DNA from: Labilithrix sp.
Lineage (GTDB): Bacteria > Myxococcota_A > Polyangia > Polyangiales > Polyangiaceae
Assembly: GCA_019637155.1 (NCBI GenBank)
Contig: JAHBWE010000024.1
Location: 1 to 64,000 of the forward strand
Length of the DNA: 64,000 bases
Reading direction: 5' to 3'
Below the pieces are notes generated by a model. It made no database searches and had not been told where the DNA came from. It saw only the letters and a list, made by a program, of their open reading frames with translations. The stretch's first letter is position 1. The number at the start of each line of letters is the position of its first letter. The translations under genes and the position numbers were made by a program. Shown piece after piece: positions 55,201 through 62,506 of this stretch.

Positions 55201-55804
55201 CGCGTTCGACATCGCGCAGTCGCTCGACGCGCTGGAGAGCCTCGACTACGCGAACATCGAGCCGGCGGAAGGCCACGCGAACCAGGAAGAGCAGGTCGAC
55301 GTCGAGGAGGTCTTCGCGAAGTTCAAGGAGGGCGTCGCGAAGCAGATCAGCGTCGACGACTCGGGCGCGCACTACGACCTCGCGATCGCCTACAAGGAGA
55401 TGGGCCTCCTCGACGACGCGATCCGCGAGTTCGACACCGCCGCGCGCGATCCCGATCGCGAGTGCGTCTGCCGCTCGATGATCGGCATGATCGAGATCGA
55501 GCGCGGCCGCGTGAACGAGGCGATCGAGGCGTTCCTCCAGGGCCTCAACGCGCGCATCAAGGAGCCGCAGCAGGAGACGGTGCTCTGCTACGAGATCGGC
55601 GCGGCGTACGAGGTGAAGAAGCTCATCAAGGACGCGCTCTCGTACTTCCAGAAGGCGATGCGGCGCGACCCGAACTACCGCGACGTGCAGGAGCGCGTCC
55701 GCCGTCTCGCGAAGGCGGAGCCGAAGCAGCCGGTGCGTCAGGTCGCGGTCGGCGCGGACGACGAGTTCGATCGCGCGTTCGACGATCTCCTGAGCAAGGC
55801 GTAG
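52277..55804 (+). CDS. Giant TPR protein with glutamine-rich low-complexity segments
   Basis: This is an 1175-residue soluble protein from GTG at 52277. TPR-like repeats fill residues 1-310 (FVEKKKFDKAVVELRKLVEADP, ALKAIAVYKQIREII...). Two low-complexity segments follow: residues about 354-416 with repeated QPQFGGQQ and QQFGAPQ, and about 582-620 with repeated QQGYEQQGYG. Acidic Tyr-rich linkers separate them. A TPR block returns near 630-760 and again at 1010-1140 (HYDLAIAYKEMGLLDDAIREFDTA). This composition resembles prion-like, phase-separating proteins. A scaffold role is inferred. Motility or signalling may be involved, but no family name was recognised. Confidence 0.92.
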   Translation: MAINRDKVLEAAQKFVEKKKFDKAVVELRKLVEADPNDARTLLKIGDLQAKQSAYADAINTYESVGKLYATQGFALKAIAVYKQIREIIAKHVPQLEERYGHIAPKLAELYQQLGLTSDALAALDEVATRLQRQQKDQEAIEVFRKIVELDPTNPLPHLRLAEALSRVKDVEGAVDEFKTAAQQLQGIGRRDDALKVLERLLHHKQDPEQAKICAELYLSRGQAQDGMQALAKLQVCFQANPRDFDTLSLLARAFNAIGQGAKAIEVQKEMARVARDTGKMDLFREILERLNRVAPHDEGVRRLAQTGGGGAAQAPPYGAAAVAASAPEPEPPPEREPPPPQYNAPPPQYNPPAQQFGAPQPQFGGQQAQQFGAPQPQFGGQQTPQFGAQQPPQFGAQPPYSPPAPQFSAPAPQFGGGLRPGAPPPPPTPQPAQRNPYPEYPNEPAAVYGNEAAPRPVIPYVPPGPAPLPPQPNRGATQPVPPRAQTEAYPAARHGVHEISDEEQQEYESYDDAEVVDEAEVVEEDAGYGDPNDGYGAEASYDELDQPTAEADDPYRRPMRQQQPYGFGQSNLEPEPEGDYAEQGYGEQQGYEQQGYGGQQGYEQQGYGEQQGYEQQGYELEEPPPSGADTTEMVNKTLEDAAAFRRVRLYAKALDVLRAGLDVEPRSMDLHEVYRDVLIESEQTEEAVEEMLVIASLYVDALDGDSAARALQDVLAFDPQNQRAIDMLQELGYEIVDENESADIEVGADGGYEDGGVYEDEQPQATHDRLPSYDLEEMGASDVASHYADERQVHVRGAAAYDEEAPVGSEALPSFPLDEPEAVEDYEGDIHSLPPEEDEPPPPPPLRPLHGGSRRPPPLAGGLTGGGPVVHPESAAEIRVSAAPPAFGRISMVPRSMSKPPPSGASVELEDALDEAEFFCSRGLFDDARAILTEQLARHPNHPLLRERLAEIESQEEQRGSGAREKPRAEGNDRAFDIAQSLDALESLDYANIEPAEGHANQEEQVDVEEVFAKFKEGVAKQISVDDSGAHYDLAIAYKEMGLLDDAIREFDTAARDPDRECVCRSMIGMIEIERGRVNEAIEAFLQGLNARIKEPQQETVLCYEIGAAYEVKKLIKDALSYFQKAMRRDPNYRDVQERVRRLAKAEPKQPVRQVAVGADDEFDRAFDDLLSKA

Positions 55805-55808
55805 CGCG

Positions 55809-56396
55809 ATGAGCCCGGCGGAGGTCCTCGAGTTCTGGTTCGGTCCGCCCGGGTCGCCGCCGCTCGCGTCGTCGACCAAGTGGTACACGAAGGACGCCGC
55901 GTTCGACGCGGAGGTCCGCGCGCGCTTCGGCGAGACGCACGCGCTCGCCGCCGCCGGCAAGCTCGACGAATGGAAGGAGACGCCGCGCGGCCGCCTCGCG
56001 CTCGTCATCGTGCTCGATCAGTTCTCGCGCAACATGTACCGCGGCGACGCGCGCGCGTTCGCGTGCGACGATCGCGCGCGCGACCTCGCGCTCGAGGCGC
56101 TCTCGACCGGCGAGGACCGGCAGCTCGAGCCGATCGAGCGGACGTTCCTCTACATGCCGCTCATGCACGCGGAGGACAGCGACCTCCAGCGCAAGTGCAT
56201 CGCCGCGTTCGCCGTCCTCGCGGACAAGGCGCCGCCGGACCTCCAGAAGTACGTCGCGAACGGCCTCGACTACGCGAAGCAGCACGCGGAGATCATCGAG
56301 CGCTTCGGCCGCTTCCCGCACCGCAACGAGATCCTCGGGCGCGACTCGACCTCGGAGGAGGTCGCGTTCTTGAAGCAACCCGGCTCCTCGTTCTGA
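55809..56396 (+). CDS. DUF924 family protein
   Basis: This is a 195-residue soluble helical protein starting four bases after the TPR gene, with the same-strand operon likely. It begins LEFWFGPPGSPP and carries RLALVIVLDQFSRNMYRGDARAFA and FLYMPLMHAEDSDLQRKCI, the conserved helices of DUF924. The family has a TPR-like fold and no known activity. Dispersed element copy C starts ten bases after the stop. Confidence 0.92.
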   Translation: MSPAEVLEFWFGPPGSPPLASSTKWYTKDAAFDAEVRARFGETHALAAAGKLDEWKETPRGRLALVIVLDQFSRNMYRGDARAFACDDRARDLALEALSTGEDRQLEPIERTFLYMPLMHAEDSDLQRKCIAAFAVLADKAPPDLQKYVANGLDYAKQHAEIIERFGRFPHRNEILGRDSTSEEVAFLKQPGSSF

Positions 56397-56406
56397 GTCT
56401 TTCTTG

Positions 56407-56493
56407 TTCGAGAGGGCTCTGCCCTCTCGAGCTCTCCCGCCGGGGGCCTTCGCGCGAAGACGCGCTCAGCGCCCCCGGACCCCCCGAGAGGGG
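56407..56493 (+). repeat. Dispersed hairpin element, copy C
   Basis: It starts eleven bases after the DUF924 stop: hairpin TCGAGAGGGC-TCT-GCCCTCTCGA at 56408-56430, then GCTCTCCCGCCGGGGG, a GCGCGAAGACGCGCTC stem and a CCCCCGAGAGGGG end at 56481-56493. This is the fullest copy and serves as the model. A further GAGAGGGG at about 56503-56510 may be a remnant of a second insertion. Confidence 0.88.
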
Positions 56494-56554
56494 AGCCGCG
56501 GCGAGAGGGGCTTCGATTCCTGCTCGCGCTCCAAGCGCCGCGCGGGCGTGACGA

Positions 56555-56941
56555 TCAGAAGGGCAGCGACTGTGGCTTCGGGTCGGAGCCCTTCGAGACG
56601 AACGCGCCGTTCGACGGTCCGCCCGCGAAGCTGATCTCCTGCGCGACGACGTCGGTCGTGTAGCGCTTCTGGCCGTCCTTCTCGTACGAGCCGTACTGGA
56701 TGCGGCCCTGCACGAAGAGCTTCGTGCCCTTGCGAAGGTGCTTCGCGAGCGCCTCACCGCGCCGGCCGAAGACCTTCACCGTGTGCCACTCCGTCCTCTC
56801 CTGTTTGACGTTGTCCTTGTCGAGCCACGACTCCGTCGTCGCGAGGTTCATCTTCAGCACCGATCCTTTCTCCGACGTGCGGAGCTCCGCATCGCCGCCG
56901 AGGTTGCCCATGAGAAACACCTGATTGATTCCGTCGCTCAT
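56555..56941 (-). CDS. ssb: Single-stranded DNA-binding protein
   Basis: This is a 128-residue OB-fold protein from ATG at 56941, with GGAGCGG about nine bases upstream. The fold markers are NQVFLMGNLGGDAELRTSEKG, W in ERTEWHTVKVFGRRGEALAK and RIQYGSYEKDGQKRYTTDVVAQ. The tail is short and ends PKPQSLPF. It lacks the acidic stretch (usually DDDIPF) that other bacteria use to recruit repair enzymes; only the last hydrophobic Pro-Phe is kept. A second SSB may carry the full tail elsewhere. Confidence 0.95.
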   Translation of the reverse strand: MSDGINQVFLMGNLGGDAELRTSEKGSVLKMNLATTESWLDKDNVKQERTEWHTVKVFGRRGEALAKHLRKGTKLFVQGRIQYGSYEKDGQKRYTTDVVAQEISFAGGPSNGAFVSKGSDPKPQSLPF

Positions 56942-57016
56942 GGGCGCCGCTCCAGCACGCGCCAGGCCAACGGCGCGCGCGAGCGATCTCGGGAGGTTAT
57001 CGCGCGTGACCATATG

Positions 57017-57052
57017 GCCCGGCCAGGCCAGGGCCAGGCCAGGGGCCAGTTG
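57017..57052. repeat. Short GGCCAG tandem repeat
   Basis: The words GGCCAGGCCAGGGCCAGG recur four to five times with G-run slippage between ssb and the downstream hypothetical gene. It is simple-sequence DNA near the ssb promoter and could vary in length between strains. Confidence 0.6.
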
Positions 57053-57076
57053 GAGGCGCGGGCGGGCTCCGCGTGC

Positions 57077-57568
57077 TCAGCGCGGAGGGAGGAACGAGTA
57101 CGTCGGGGGGCGCATCGAGAACGGATCGGGCTCGCGCGGCACGAGGCTCTTGAGCGAGCGCGCCGCGATCGGATCGTCCGGCGCCGGCATCAGCCAGCTG
57201 TCGCGGACGTCGACGAAGTCCTCGCTCGTCGTCGTCACCGTCAGCGGATTCGCCGCGTTCGCGAAGGGAAACGGAAACGCGACCGGCAACGGCGGCGGCC
57301 CCTTGCGCGCGGGCGCGGGCGCGACGTTGCGCGCGGGCGCGACGTTGCGCGCGGGGGGTGGGGCGGTGGGGGCGAGAGAGGCGCGGGGGTCGATGCCGGA
57401 GGCGTGCAGCAGGAGCGCGGCGTCGATCTTCGCCATCTTGCGGGTCACCCGCGGCGACATCGGCGACTCGCGCCGGCGTACGCGGACGACCTTGCCGCTG
57501 CGCTTGCGGCCCTCGTCGTCGCTGAACCACTCCGAGTCCTCCATCGCGAGCTTCTTGAGGTTGGGCAT
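57077..57568 (-). CDS. Small hypothetical protein
   Basis: This is a 163-residue protein. A charged N-terminus (EDSEWFSDDEGRKRSGKVVRVRRRE) is followed by a helix (VTRKMAKIDAALLLHASGI), a Pro/Ala linker with a repeated ARNVAPA unit and a C-terminal aromatic end. No family or motif was found. It lies between ssb and the ABC exporter on the same strand and is supported by its balanced composition; the plus-strand frame over the same bases is more Arg-rich and less protein-like. Confidence 0.65.
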   Translation of the reverse strand: MPNLKKLAMEDSEWFSDDEGRKRSGKVVRVRRRESPMSPRVTRKMAKIDAALLLHASGIDPRASLAPTAPPPARNVAPARNVAPAPARKGPPPLPVAFPFPFANAANPLTVTTTSEDFVDVRDSWLMPAPDDPIAARSLKSLVPREPDPFSMRPPTYSFLPPR

Positions 57569-57609
57569 CCCTCGCTAGAACGGCGGCGCTGGACGGACCT
57601 TAAGCCACT

Positions 57610-59469
57610 TCAGGAATATCCTCGCGCTTGCAGCTCGTAGAGGCGGGCGTACGTCTTCTTCGCCGCGACGAGCTCCGCGTGGGTGCCGTCCTCCGCGATC
57701 TTCGCGTCCTCGATGAGGAGGATGCGGTCCGCCATCCGCACCGTCGGGAAGCGGTGCGAGATGATGATCGTCGTGCGGTCCTGCGTCAGCTCCTGGAAGC
57801 GCTCGAACACCGCGTGCTCCGCCTCCGCGTCGAGCGCCGCCGTCGGCTCGTCGAGGACGAGGATGTCGGCGTCCTCGCGCATGAAGCCACGCGACAGCGC
57901 GATCTTCTGCCATTGCCCGCCCGACAGCTCGACGCCCTCGTCGAACCACCGCCCGAGCTGCGTGTCGAGGCCCGCCTCGTAGCCGGCGAGGAGCGGCTCC
58001 GCCCCGCCTTGCTTCGTCGCCTTCACGACGCGCTCGTCGTCCGCGAGGTGCTCGACCTGCCCCACCCCTACGTTCTCGCGGAACGTGAGCTCGTACTGGT
58101 TGAAGTCCTGGAACACGACGCCGAAACGACGGAGGAGCTCGTCCTTGTCCCAGTCCACGAGGTCCTTCCCGTCGAGGAAGATGTGCCCCTCCGTCGGATC
58201 GTAGAGCCGCGTGAGGAGCTTGATGAGCGTCGTCTTCCCGGCCCCGTTGTGCCCCACGATCGCGACGCTCTGCCCCTCCGGGATGAAGAGGTCGACGTCC
58301 CGCAACACCCACTTCTCGCTGCCCGGATACCGGAAGCTCACCCCCGAGAGCCGCAGGCCGCGCTCAGGTTCGAGAGGGCTCTGCCCTCTCGAGCTCTCCC
58401 GCCGGGGGCCCCCGAGAGAGGGGCTCTTCTGCGCCGGTGCCACGTCCGCGTCGAGGTACGCGAAGAGGTTCGACATGTAGAGGTTGTGCTCGTAGATCGC
58501 GCCGATGCCGGTGAGGATCGAGTGGAACGACGACTGCCCGCTCCGGAGCGCGAGGACGAACATCGTCATGCTGCCGAGCGTGATCGCCTTCGCCGCCGCC
58601 GACAGCGCCATCAGCGCGTACGTGCCGTAGAACGCGAGCGTCGCGAGGAGCGAGAGCAGGTACGTCACGATCGTGCGGCGGACCATGAGCTTCGAGTCCT
58701 CGTGGTGGAAGCGCTCCGCGAGCTCCTTGTAGCGGCCGAGGAACAGGTCCGAGAGGCCGAAGAGGCGGACCTCCTTCACGTGCTCGTTGTTGGCGAGGAC
58801 GTACTCGAGGTAGTTGAGCTTCCGCGCGTCCGGCGAGCGCCAGTTCCGGATGCGGAAGCCCTGCTTCGCGTAGCGCATCTCGGCGACGGTGGAGGGCAGC
58901 GCCGCGACGACGAGCACGAGCACGACCCACGGGCTGTAGCGCACGAGGATCGCGACGTAGCCCGTGAGCGTGAGGATCGACTGCACGAGCGAGAACGTCT
59001 CGCTCACGAGCGACAGGGGCCGCGACGAGGCCTCCCGCCGCGCGCGCTGGAGCCGGTCGTAGAACTCCGGGTCCTCGAAGTGACGCAGCTCCAGCGTCTG
59101 CGCGCGCTCGAGGATCGCGATGTTGATGTCGGTCCCGAGCCGCGAGCCGAGGATCATCCGCGTCATCGCGGAGAGGCGCGAGACGGAGGCCTGGAGCACG
59201 ACGAGCCCGAGCTCGGCGCCGACCCAGAACAAGGTCTCGCGGCGCGAGCCGTCGACGACCGCGTCGACGAGGCGCTTGCCCGCGACCGCGATCGCGGGCC
59301 CGATGAACGCGCCGAGGAAGGCGAGGACCGAGAACGCGACCGTGAGCGACGGCGACGACCTCCAGACGAGCCCGAGCGCGCGCCGGATGTATCCCCCCGC
59401 CTCGCGCAGCGCGCGGCGGAGCGGCACCTTCGGCGGATCTTTGGGCTTCGGTCGACGGCGCGGGGGCAT
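57610..59469 (-). CDS. ABC exporter, fused permease and ATPase
   Basis: This is a 619-residue half-transporter. A six-helix ABC-1 permease lies at about residues 30-330 (SPSLTVAFSVLAFLGAFIGP and further helices). The ATPase has Walker A GHNGAGKTT (about 405), signature LSGGQWQKIALSRG, Walker B ILVLDEPTAALD and the H-loop in ISHRF. The linker near 345-365 contains GGPRRESSRGQSPLEPE, which is a translated copy D of the dispersed hairpin element; related exporters would not be expected to have it. Lipid or peptide export is inferred. No cognate substrate gene is close by. Confidence 0.95.
   Translation of the reverse strand: MPPRRRPKPKDPPKVPLRRALREAGGYIRRALGLVWRSSPSLTVAFSVLAFLGAFIGPAIAVAGKRLVDAVVDGSRRETLFWVGAELGLVVLQASVSRLSAMTRMILGSRLGTDINIAILERAQTLELRHFEDPEFYDRLQRARREASSRPLSLVSETFSLVQSILTLTGYVAILVRYSPWVVLVLVVAALPSTVAEMRYAKQGFRIRNWRSPDARKLNYLEYVLANNEHVKEVRLFGLSDLFLGRYKELAERFHHEDSKLMVRRTIVTYLLSLLATLAFYGTYALMALSAAAKAITLGSMTMFVLALRSGQSSFHSILTGIGAIYEHNLYMSNLFAYLDADVAPAQKSPSLGGPRRESSRGQSPLEPERGLRLSGVSFRYPGSEKWVLRDVDLFIPEGQSVAIVGHNGAGKTTLIKLLTRLYDPTEGHIFLDGKDLVDWDKDELLRRFGVVFQDFNQYELTFRENVGVGQVEHLADDERVVKATKQGGAEPLLAGYEAGLDTQLGRWFDEGVELSGGQWQKIALSRGFMREDADILVLDEPTAALDAEAEHAVFERFQELTQDRTTIIISHRFPTVRMADRILLIEDAKIAEDGTHAELVAAKKTYARLYELQARGYS
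58369..58422 (+). repeat. Dispersed hairpin element, copy D, inside the ABC exporter gene
   Basis: The plus strand carries TCGAGAGGGC-TCT-GCCCTCTCGA (58370-58392), then GCTCTCCCGCCGGGGGCCC and CCGAGAGAGGGG. It is a short form of about 54 bases, a multiple of three, and lies inside the minus-strand exporter frame, where it adds about 18 codons. The inner GAAGACGCG stem of the longer copies is missing. Confidence 0.85.
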
Positions 59470-59503
59470 CGGCAGGACTAGGAGATCCGATGCCGGGCGT
59501 GGA

Positions 59504-60982
59504 TCATCCGTCGCTGCAGCGGAGGAGGCCCTCGGGACCGAAGACGTCGGGCTTCAGCACGCTCCGGCCGAGGATCATGCGCGCGCACTCCTGCACGCCC
59601 TCCGGGACGGCGGGGTGCGGGTGCACGGTGTGATCGAGCTCGTCGAGCGTCGCGCCGAGCTGGATGAGGAAGGCGATGCCCTGGATCGTGCTCGACGCCT
59701 GCGGGCCGACGACGCGGAGCCCGAGGATCTTCGACGAGTCCTTCGCCGCGAGGAGCTTCACGAACCCGCGCGTGGAGCGCATCGCGATGTTGCGGCTGAC
59801 GAGCCGGTTGTCGACGACGCCGACGCGGTAGGGAATGCCATCCTTCTTCGCCTGCGTCTCGTTCAGGCCCACCGCCGCGACCTCGGGCTTCAGGAACATG
59901 ATCGAGGAGAGCGCCCCGTACTGGATCGGGCGCGGCTCGAGGCCGAACATCTTCTCGACCGCGAAGCGCCCCTCGAGCTCGGCCACGTTCACGAGCGCGA
60001 TGTCCATCGTCACGTCGCCCGCCGCCCAGACGTGCGGCGCGCTCGTCGACTGGCAGTCCTTCACGACGACGCCGCCGCCCTTGTCGAGCGCGACCCCCGC
60101 GGCCTCGAGGCCGAGGTCCTTCGTGCTCGGCACGCGGCCGATCGAGACGAGCGCCTTGTCGACGTGGATCGTCTCCTGCGCGCCGTCGGCGTTGGTGACG
60201 ACGTACTCGACGCGGCCGTCCACGACCTTGAGGCTCTCGAGCTTCGCCGCGCGATGGATCGTGATGCCGAGCGACTCGAAGCTCCTCGACACCTCCTCCG
60301 ACACGTCCTCGTCCTCGAACGGGAGGATGCGCGGCTGGCGATCGATGATGTGGATCTTCGTCTTGCCGAAGCTCGCGAACATCGTCGCGTACTCGCAGCC
60401 GACGACGCCGGCGCCGACGATGACCATGCTCGTCGGGAACTCCTTCCACTGCTCGATGTGGTCGCTCGTCACGATGACGTCGCCGTCGACCGGGTAGTCC
60501 GGCGGCACGCGCGGGTGCGAGCCGGTCGCGATGAGGAAGTTCTTCGCCTCGATCGTCTCCGTCGTGCCGTCGACCTTCTTCACCTCGACCTTCGTCGGCG
60601 AGGTGAACGTCGCCTTGCCGCGGACGAGGGTGACGACCCCGCCGGCGGGGCTCGGGCGCGCGAGGCCTTCGAGCTGACGATCGAGGAGCGCGCGCCGCTC
60701 GGAGACCGCGACGCGCACCGACTCCATCACCGACGCGTACGTGACGTCGATGCCGCCCGGCGCGCGGTACCCGCGATCGGTGAGCCGCGCGGTCGCGTAG
60801 TCGTTCGAGAGGTGCCACATCGTCTTCGACGACAGCGCGCCGTTGTGGATGCCGGTGCCGCCGAGGCGATCGCGCTCGACGAGGACGACCCGTTTGCCCA
60901 GGTCGTGCGCGCGCATCGCCGCGGCGTAGCCGGCGGGGCCGGCACCGATAACGCAGAGGTCCCAGGTGGGGTTCGTCGTCAT
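59504..60982 (-). CDS. Lpd/Sth-like pyridine nucleotide flavoprotein lacking the redox cysteines
   Basis: This is a 492-residue FAD/NAD protein. It has the FAD loop GAGPAGYAAAMRA, ATGSHPRVP, the NAD loop GAGVVGCEYATM, the SIGRVPST and AAGDV segments and a dimer domain ending HPHPAVPEG. Lipoamide dehydrogenases have the active CxxxxC after GGT; here it reads GGTGIHNGALSSK, with Gly and Ala in place of both cysteines. Soluble transhydrogenase (Sth) also lacks the disulphide, so a transhydrogenase or quinone-linked role is the best guess. Confidence 0.92.
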   Translation of the reverse strand: MTTNPTWDLCVIGAGPAGYAAAMRAHDLGKRVVLVERDRLGGTGIHNGALSSKTMWHLSNDYATARLTDRGYRAPGGIDVTYASVMESVRVAVSERRALLDRQLEGLARPSPAGGVVTLVRGKATFTSPTKVEVKKVDGTTETIEAKNFLIATGSHPRVPPDYPVDGDVIVTSDHIEQWKEFPTSMVIVGAGVVGCEYATMFASFGKTKIHIIDRQPRILPFEDEDVSEEVSRSFESLGITIHRAAKLESLKVVDGRVEYVVTNADGAQETIHVDKALVSIGRVPSTKDLGLEAAGVALDKGGGVVVKDCQSTSAPHVWAAGDVTMDIALVNVAELEGRFAVEKMFGLEPRPIQYGALSSIMFLKPEVAAVGLNETQAKKDGIPYRVGVVDNRLVSRNIAMRSTRGFVKLLAAKDSSKILGLRVVGPQASSTIQGIAFLIQLGATLDELDHTVHPHPAVPEGVQECARMILGRSVLKPDVFGPEGLLRCSDG

Positions 60983-61140
60983 CGCCGCAGGATACCTTGC
61001 GCAGGCGGCTGCGCTTGGCCGCGGGTGGGGATGATGGGCCGACACCTCGGCGGATCGCGTCCGAGCCCCGGGATCGCCCGATCGAAACACAAAGATTCCA
61101 AGCTCTTGCTCGCGGCACCCGCGTTGCTAGGTGGGATAAT

Positions 61141-62394
61141 GTGCGCCTCGCCCTCGTCCCCTCCTCCTTAATAGTGAGCGCCCTCCTCCTCGGCGCGTGC
61201 GCCGCCGACGACGAGGACATCGACGCGGAGCAGCAAGCGGAGCTCTCCGCGATCCTCGCGAAGGACGTCGACCCCACCACCGCGGCGGAGGCGACCGATC
61301 CCGCCGACCTCGATCAGGACGGCATCCCCGACGCGCTCGAGGAGCAGCTCATCCGCCGCTACCGCCCCTACTACGAGCTCACGAAGGAAGGGAACAAGAC
61401 CGAGGCGCATCTCCCGTCCGACGCGATCGCCGAGATCGAGACGTCGCAGCTCAAGGAGATGAAGGGCGACGACGACGTCTCCGCCCCGCTCGCGGGATGC
61501 GGCAACGCGCGGGACAAGCACCTCGTCCCCGCGCAGTCGCTCCTCACGTGCAAGCCGGAGACGAGCTACACGCGGAACAAGAAGATCACGAAGTACTGCC
61601 TCAACCACGCCGACGCGCGGCGCGCCGGCGTCAGCGTCGCGGAGGCGAAGGCGAAGGCGACCGGCCTCTACGGCCACGTCTCGAACGACCTCGTGAACGG
61701 GCGCGCGACGTACAAGATCGAGTACTGGCAGTACTGGGCGTTCAACGACCAAGACATCACCGTGCTCGGCCTCGGCTCGTTCGGCGATCACGAGGGCGAT
61801 TGGACCGGGGTAGAGGTCTGGGTCGATCGCGAGACGAAGGCGGTCGCGAAGCTCGGCTACATGATCCACGGCATCGAGGTGTTCTTCACCGTGCCGGCGG
61901 GGACGAAGGCCGCGTGCACGTCGTGCTTCACCTCCGTGAAAGGTGCAAAGTACAACCCCAGCGTCGGGTCGATCTTCGACGACCGCGAGCGGCCCAAGTT
62001 CGACGACAACCAGGCCGAGTTCTGGATCGACGCGCAGGGCTTCGAGCACGTGAAGCTGTACATCGAGCGCGGCGGGCACGAGGGCTGGCCCGGCACGTGG
62101 GGCAAGGCCGAGCACAAGGCGGGACCGATCACGATCAAGCTCAACGCCCACTCCGGCGGCGGCGTGGGGTGGCTCGTCGCAGACGTGAAGGATCGCGCCT
62201 TCAACCTCGGCGAGGTGGCGCACCCGCTCACGACTGCGGCGCGCGTAATCATCGACTTCAACGGCCACTGGGGCTGCACGAACGCGAAGGACGTCTTCGG
62301 CCTCGGCCCGCAGCGTCGCTCGCCGGTCGGCCCCGCGATGCACTGCGAGTGGCGCTGGCCCGACGGCAAGTCCGTCCCCGGCTGCGCGCATTAG
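61141..62394 (+). CDS. Lipoprotein with Vps62-like (DUF946) domain
   Basis: This is a 417-residue protein; GTG at 61141 follows AGGTGGG by five bases. Signal VRLALVPSSLIVSALLLGAC has the lipobox LGAC. An acidic helical segment (about 25-80) contains an EF-hand-like loop, DPADLDQDGIPDALE (residues about 53-67). Residues about 200-415 have YWQYWAFNDQDI, FGDHEGDWTGVEVWVD and NGHWGC. The conserved GNH-x-GDW-type motif is like the plant and fungal Vps62 family. A calcium-binding surface protein is inferred. Copy E of the repeat begins five bases after the stop. Confidence 0.88.
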   Translation: MRLALVPSSLIVSALLLGACAADDEDIDAEQQAELSAILAKDVDPTTAAEATDPADLDQDGIPDALEEQLIRRYRPYYELTKEGNKTEAHLPSDAIAEIETSQLKEMKGDDDVSAPLAGCGNARDKHLVPAQSLLTCKPETSYTRNKKITKYCLNHADARRAGVSVAEAKAKATGLYGHVSNDLVNGRATYKIEYWQYWAFNDQDITVLGLGSFGDHEGDWTGVEVWVDRETKAVAKLGYMIHGIEVFFTVPAGTKAACTSCFTSVKGAKYNPSVGSIFDDRERPKFDDNQAEFWIDAQGFEHVKLYIERGGHEGWPGTWGKAEHKAGPITIKLNAHSGGGVGWLVADVKDRAFNLGEVAHPLTTAARVIIDFNGHWGCTNAKDVFGLGPQRRSPVGPAMHCEWRWPDGKSVPGCAH

Positions 62395-62399
62395 TCTTG

Positions 62400-62484
62400 T
62401 TCGAGAGGGCTCTGCCCTCTCGAGCTCTCCCGCCGGGGGCCGTCGCGCGAAGACGCGCTCCGCGCCCCCGGCCCCCGAGAGGGA
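62400..62484 (+). repeat. Dispersed hairpin element, copy E
   Basis: It starts five bases after the lipoprotein stop: hairpin TCGAGAGGGC-TCT-GCCCTCTCGA at 62401-62423, then GCTCTCCCGCCGGGGG, GCGCGAAGACGCGCTC and the end CCCCCGAGAGGG. It is nearly identical to copy C over its full length. Confidence 0.88.
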
Positions 62485-62506
62485 CTGAGCGGCGTACAAT
62501 GGGGGG

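Noticed and set aside
56925..57578. Plus-strand open frame opposite the small hypothetical gene
   Set aside because: Arg-rich, starts inside ssb and shows no domain; the minus-strand frame is better balanced.
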